Assembly: GCA_033064195.1 (NCBI GenBank)
Contig: JARBJD010000002.1
Span: 434,001 to 498,000, forward strand
Origin: Blattamonas nauphoetae
Lineage: Eukaryota > Preaxostyla > Oxymonadida
Length of the DNA: 64,000 nucleotides
Reading direction: 5' to 3'
Of this stretch, positions 61,371 to 64,000 are shown in pieces. The notes below the pieces were generated by a model. The model made no database searches, was not told the DNA's origin, and was given only the letters and a program-made list of their open reading frames with translations. Made by a program: the position numbers and the translations under genes. Each line of letters starts with the position of its first letter. Position 1 is the stretch's first letter.

Positions 61371-61861
61371 TAGAAGGTCTGTTAATACCTTTTCTTCCTG
61401 AAGAACTTGCGATCAGGGTGTTCCATTTTGCGGGCGAGGTTTGAGAATAGTTTTCAAATATTGAGGAAATGGTGGTAAAATTAAGCTGAAGTGGTCATTG
61501 GGAGAGGCAGACAATATGTTCGGCCGAAAGCGAGAACGAGCATTCTGAGAGTTACCCATCATAAATCCAAGTCACTAGTTCAATTTTCTCCAATCTCTTC
61601 GTGGCGCGTGTAAAAAGAACTGGGAGCGTGAAGAGATGGGTTTTCTTGTTTCTTCCATGTATTCATCTTCATACCATCCACTCTTGGTTGTGGCGATTCG
61701 TCACTTTATTGTCTCCTTTCCGTCGTTCTCACTTTCAATAGTCTGCTATTCCCCTCCTTCCCTTTTCATTTTATCTATTTGTTCTATTTACAACCGTCTC
61801 ACCGTTCAATTGTCACCTGTCTTCAGTTCTCCCGTTTTGGATCAAGAATCATCAGCCGTCG
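61371..61861. other. divergent upstream region, N-terminal exons unresolved
   Basis: This holds the 5' end of the large minus-strand gene. A minus-strand frame from an ATG at about 61561 (MMGNSQNARS) stays open for 49 codons, hits TGA, and is then in the same frame as the large protein. A second option uses the neighbouring frame with a 37-nt intron. The promoter of the plus-strand gene at 61862 must also lie here. I could not choose. Confidence 0.4.
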
Positions 61862-62323
61862 ATGCAGCCACAATCCCTATCAACAAGAGTATCATCACAA
61901 GACGATCCATTTTATCCCATTCGAGATCATTTTGTACCTCACAAGAAGTGCATTGGCTCCTCAATCATCACCAAACTCTCATCGTTCCTCGACATTGATC
62001 TAGGAAGATATCATCCATCAGAACAAGAATTTGTCAGCTTCATTGTATCATTGTCAACATTTGTTTATGATCAGAGAATTCTCTAGTCCTATATTGCAGA
62101 TTTAGTTACCACAATTCCGAACGACCTCAATTCGCGACTTCAGCAGAATAGTCAATCCTCACAATCTCCGTTCTTCTTCTGTCCCAATGTTATCGAAGAT
62201 TCTGATCGTATCGAAGTTGTAATATCGTCCTGGGACTTCCTCTCCTCTTCATCCGACCCCCTCCTGTCCTTCCCTAGATTCAACGTCTTCCGCGCCAAAT
62301 TCCCCAAAAATCACTTCAAGTGA
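61862..62323 (+). CDS. 135-aa protein of unknown function
   Basis: Two exons (61862-62032, 62087-62323), joined at a 54-nt GT-AG intron in phase 0, give 135 aa. The N-terminal half reads DDPFYPIRDHFVPHKKCIGS and LGRYHPSEQEF, and the second exon continues YIADLVTTIPNDLNSRLQQN and ends PRFNVFRAKFPKNHFK. It looks like a small soluble alpha/beta protein with no signal peptide or membrane helix. Codon use and the good join support a real gene. Extra 5' exons are possible because the frame upstream is also open in pieces. Confidence 0.55.
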
Positions 62324-63630
62324 ACTTTTTCGCGTCATGCAAGTCGGAGATAGCTATTGAGACGAAGACACGACAGTGACGGAGACCAAGAATTGAGGAA
62401 GGGGAGGGAACAAGCTGTCGAACATCGCTCAACAGTCAACAGGCCAGCCAAAGTTGAAGAGGATTCGTTCTTGAACGATGATCAAGCTGCTGACTTCGAC
62501 AGAGAACAATGAACATTCTGGTTGGAGTGTAGACGAGAATGATGGATCGTCGCCTCACTCGTCTCGTTGAATGTGCGTGTCCACTCGTGAATCATCCTTT
62601 CACATGCTCACACACCTCCATTTTATGTACCGAGTGGATTAGGCGATGCGGGTGTTCTGCAGCTGCCTTTGGATGGATACAGGGTTGAGAGCTTGGAGGA
62701 TGTCTTCCTGAATGCCGAAATACACATTCGTAGAAGAGACGAACAACGACACAATCGGAGCAATTTCGACCTGTTTTGATTTCGATGAACGAAGACGACC
62801 AGACGCTCTCAGAGCATCAACTGAATGGGACGCTGCAATTTCTCCGAGTTGGCCAAATTGTGACCGGTGAGGAAGGCACCCGTCTCTCCCTCGCCCATCT
62901 CTCAATCAATTTCCTCAAATGGCAAGGCATCGACTGGAGTGCTTCCGAAGACAAGCAGAGGAATGACTCGGCCGTTCCCTCTCAACACGGAGGATCTTGG
63001 CGAGTGGGGGACTGGACTGGGCTGGACTAGTGAGATTGATTCTCTCAGAGTATCTTGCGAGCAACACGTTCTTCGTCGATTTAGACGAAGGGCGATGCTT
63101 GTGGACGACTCGAATGCGACCATTCTCGACAACACGCCCAACCATGCAGTGTTCCGATGAGCACACCGAAACATGAACAATGTGTGGGGGAGAATGCGGC
63201 GAATGTGCGAGAGCTGTCGGGGGGAGATGGATTCATATCGGATTCAATACGGATCTCGACCGACAAGATGTGCGTCTTCTTGCAAGTGTGTGAGTGGAGA
63301 GATGGACTCGCACTAACACTGAAAGGAGAGCTTCTTGTTCAGTGTGGGTTGTGAGTGGAAGTATTTGAGATGATTGGATCCAAATCACCGAAAACAGAAG
63401 GGAATTCGCAAGCATTCATCAAAACAGCTGAGAACGGCACGGAATGGACAGAGGAGAGTGTGAAAGTGACACTCTCGTCGTCTCAGATCACGTTGGACCA
63501 ATCCCTCCGAATCAAGGTCTCGGCTGCCGATGAAAGGAAATCACAAGCATCGAAAGTGATCAGCCTTGTTGATTCTACTTATCATTCTCGTCGTGCTGAT
63601 CCGACGACGAAGGAACAAACAGAACTCGAA
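62324..63630. pseudogene. broken coding-like region, family unclear
   Basis: Plus-strand pieces have protein-like character but change frame: LQLPLDGYRVESLEDVFLNA near 62660, FLRVGQIVTGEEGTRLSLAH near 62840 and VTLSSSQITLDQSLRIKVSA near 63450. Sequence is richer in G and C than elsewhere, and CpG and TCG words are common. No GT-AG set restores one long frame in an obvious way. It may be the remains of a beta-rich surface or beta-helix protein, or a gene with errors in this assembly. I give no function. Confidence 0.35.
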
Positions 63631-64000
63631 GTCAAAAGATGTGAGAGAGGAACTGAATTTGGATATCAAAGAAGACGACGGGTTGTTCGACAACATCGCA
63701 ATGTTAGATCACACACGCGCACTGATCCACGCAGGCGACAGTGTGGTTCCTCCAGGTGAGGAAGCGAAGAACGCAACAAAAGTAGCTGAGAAGATGTCGT
63801 CTCCGCCTCAAAACGTGGTCAATCCGAAGCCACTCAGTGCGACGAAACAGGTGATGGTGGAAGCAATTGTGTTTTCAAACAAAGTTGAAGTGAAACGGGT
63901 GAACAAGGCAGACACACTGTACCGTCGATTGCATGGATCGAAACAGAAAGACATGCACAGACGTCTGGTTGATTCGGCGGAGATGGGAAAGATGCTGACG
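63630..64000 (+). CDS. partial open frame running off the window end
   Basis: From about 63630 a plus frame stays open to the last base (about 120 codons) with mixed, non-repetitive composition: REELNLDIKEDDGLFDNIAM, DHTRALIHAGDSVVPPGEEA and KADTLYRRLHGSKQKDMHRR. Its beginning is not defined and may belong to the broken region before it. Function unknown. The downstream sequence would tell whether this is a live gene. Confidence 0.4.

Noticed and set aside
1-64000. tRNA, rRNA, CRISPR, capsid or envelope genes, or reverse transcriptase
   Set aside because: No cloverleaf, rRNA-like block, spaced repeat array, or viral or retroelement protein signature was seen on either strand by reading. A covariance-model search would be needed to exclude small RNAs.

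Overview
The window looks like compact nuclear DNA from a unicellular, flagellated eukaryote. Every gene I could assemble uses the standard code, ends on TAA, TAG or TGA, and is cut by GT-AG introns that are mostly 28-80 nt long. Genes lie 50-200 bp apart, often head to head. Homologues of VPS39 (HOPS), RPGRIP1L (ciliary transition zone), CtIP/Sae2, TGS1, Rpn6 and RCL1 are present. Very large Ser/Pro-rich proteins and the tiny introns would fit a metamonad such as an oxymonad or relative (Preaxostyla). That assignment is inference.

Layout. 0-2 kb: a 1.6 kb element bounded by 119-bp inverted repeats, with no intact gene inside. 2-14.2 kb (-): a giant SNF2-like protein of about 4036 aa whose ATPase motifs are degenerate. 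14.5-20.2 kb (-): VPS39, with a small two-helix membrane protein gene leaving head to head on the + strand. 20.7-25.1 kb: an RPGRIP1L-like gene (-) and a coiled-coil gene (+) sharing a 58-bp divergent promoter. 25.2-26.2 kb (-): CtIP/Sae2. 26.4-31.6 kb (-): a 14-exon C2/coiled-coil protein with an acidic tail. 31.7-33.6 kb: a possible small + gene, then TGS1 (-).

33.6-37.3 kb is gene-poor and holds a 493-bp, almost perfect inverted duplication of an intron-bearing gene fragment around a 226-bp spacer. 37.3-39.2 kb: a 98-aa beta-rich protein (-) and an AT-hook protein (+), divergent. 39.4-43.2 kb (+): a four-exon RING-SH3-RRM-armadillo protein with a 370-residue Lys/Glu tail. 43.3-45.4 kb (-): an armadillo/importin-alpha-like protein. 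45.5-47.4 kb (+): a coiled-coil protein. 47.4-49.1 kb (-): proteasome lid subunit Rpn6. 49.3-51.9 kb (+): a kelch-BTB protein. 52.0-53.5 kb (-): RCL1. 53.6-55.7 kb (+): a second armadillo protein. 55.9-61.4 kb (-): a 1.8-kilo-residue protein of unknown function. 61.9-62.3 kb (+): a small spliced protein. 62.4-64 kb: disrupted reading frames plus one frame running off the end.

The genes cover separate housekeeping jobs (vesicle tethering, cilium gating, DNA-end resection, cap hypermethylation, proteolysis, rRNA processing) and do not form a pathway cluster. Exon joins were worked out by hand from GT-AG sites and checked by reading phase. For every gene where an exon list is given, the summed exon length is divisible by three. 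No rRNA, tRNA, CRISPR array or intact mobile-element gene was seen.
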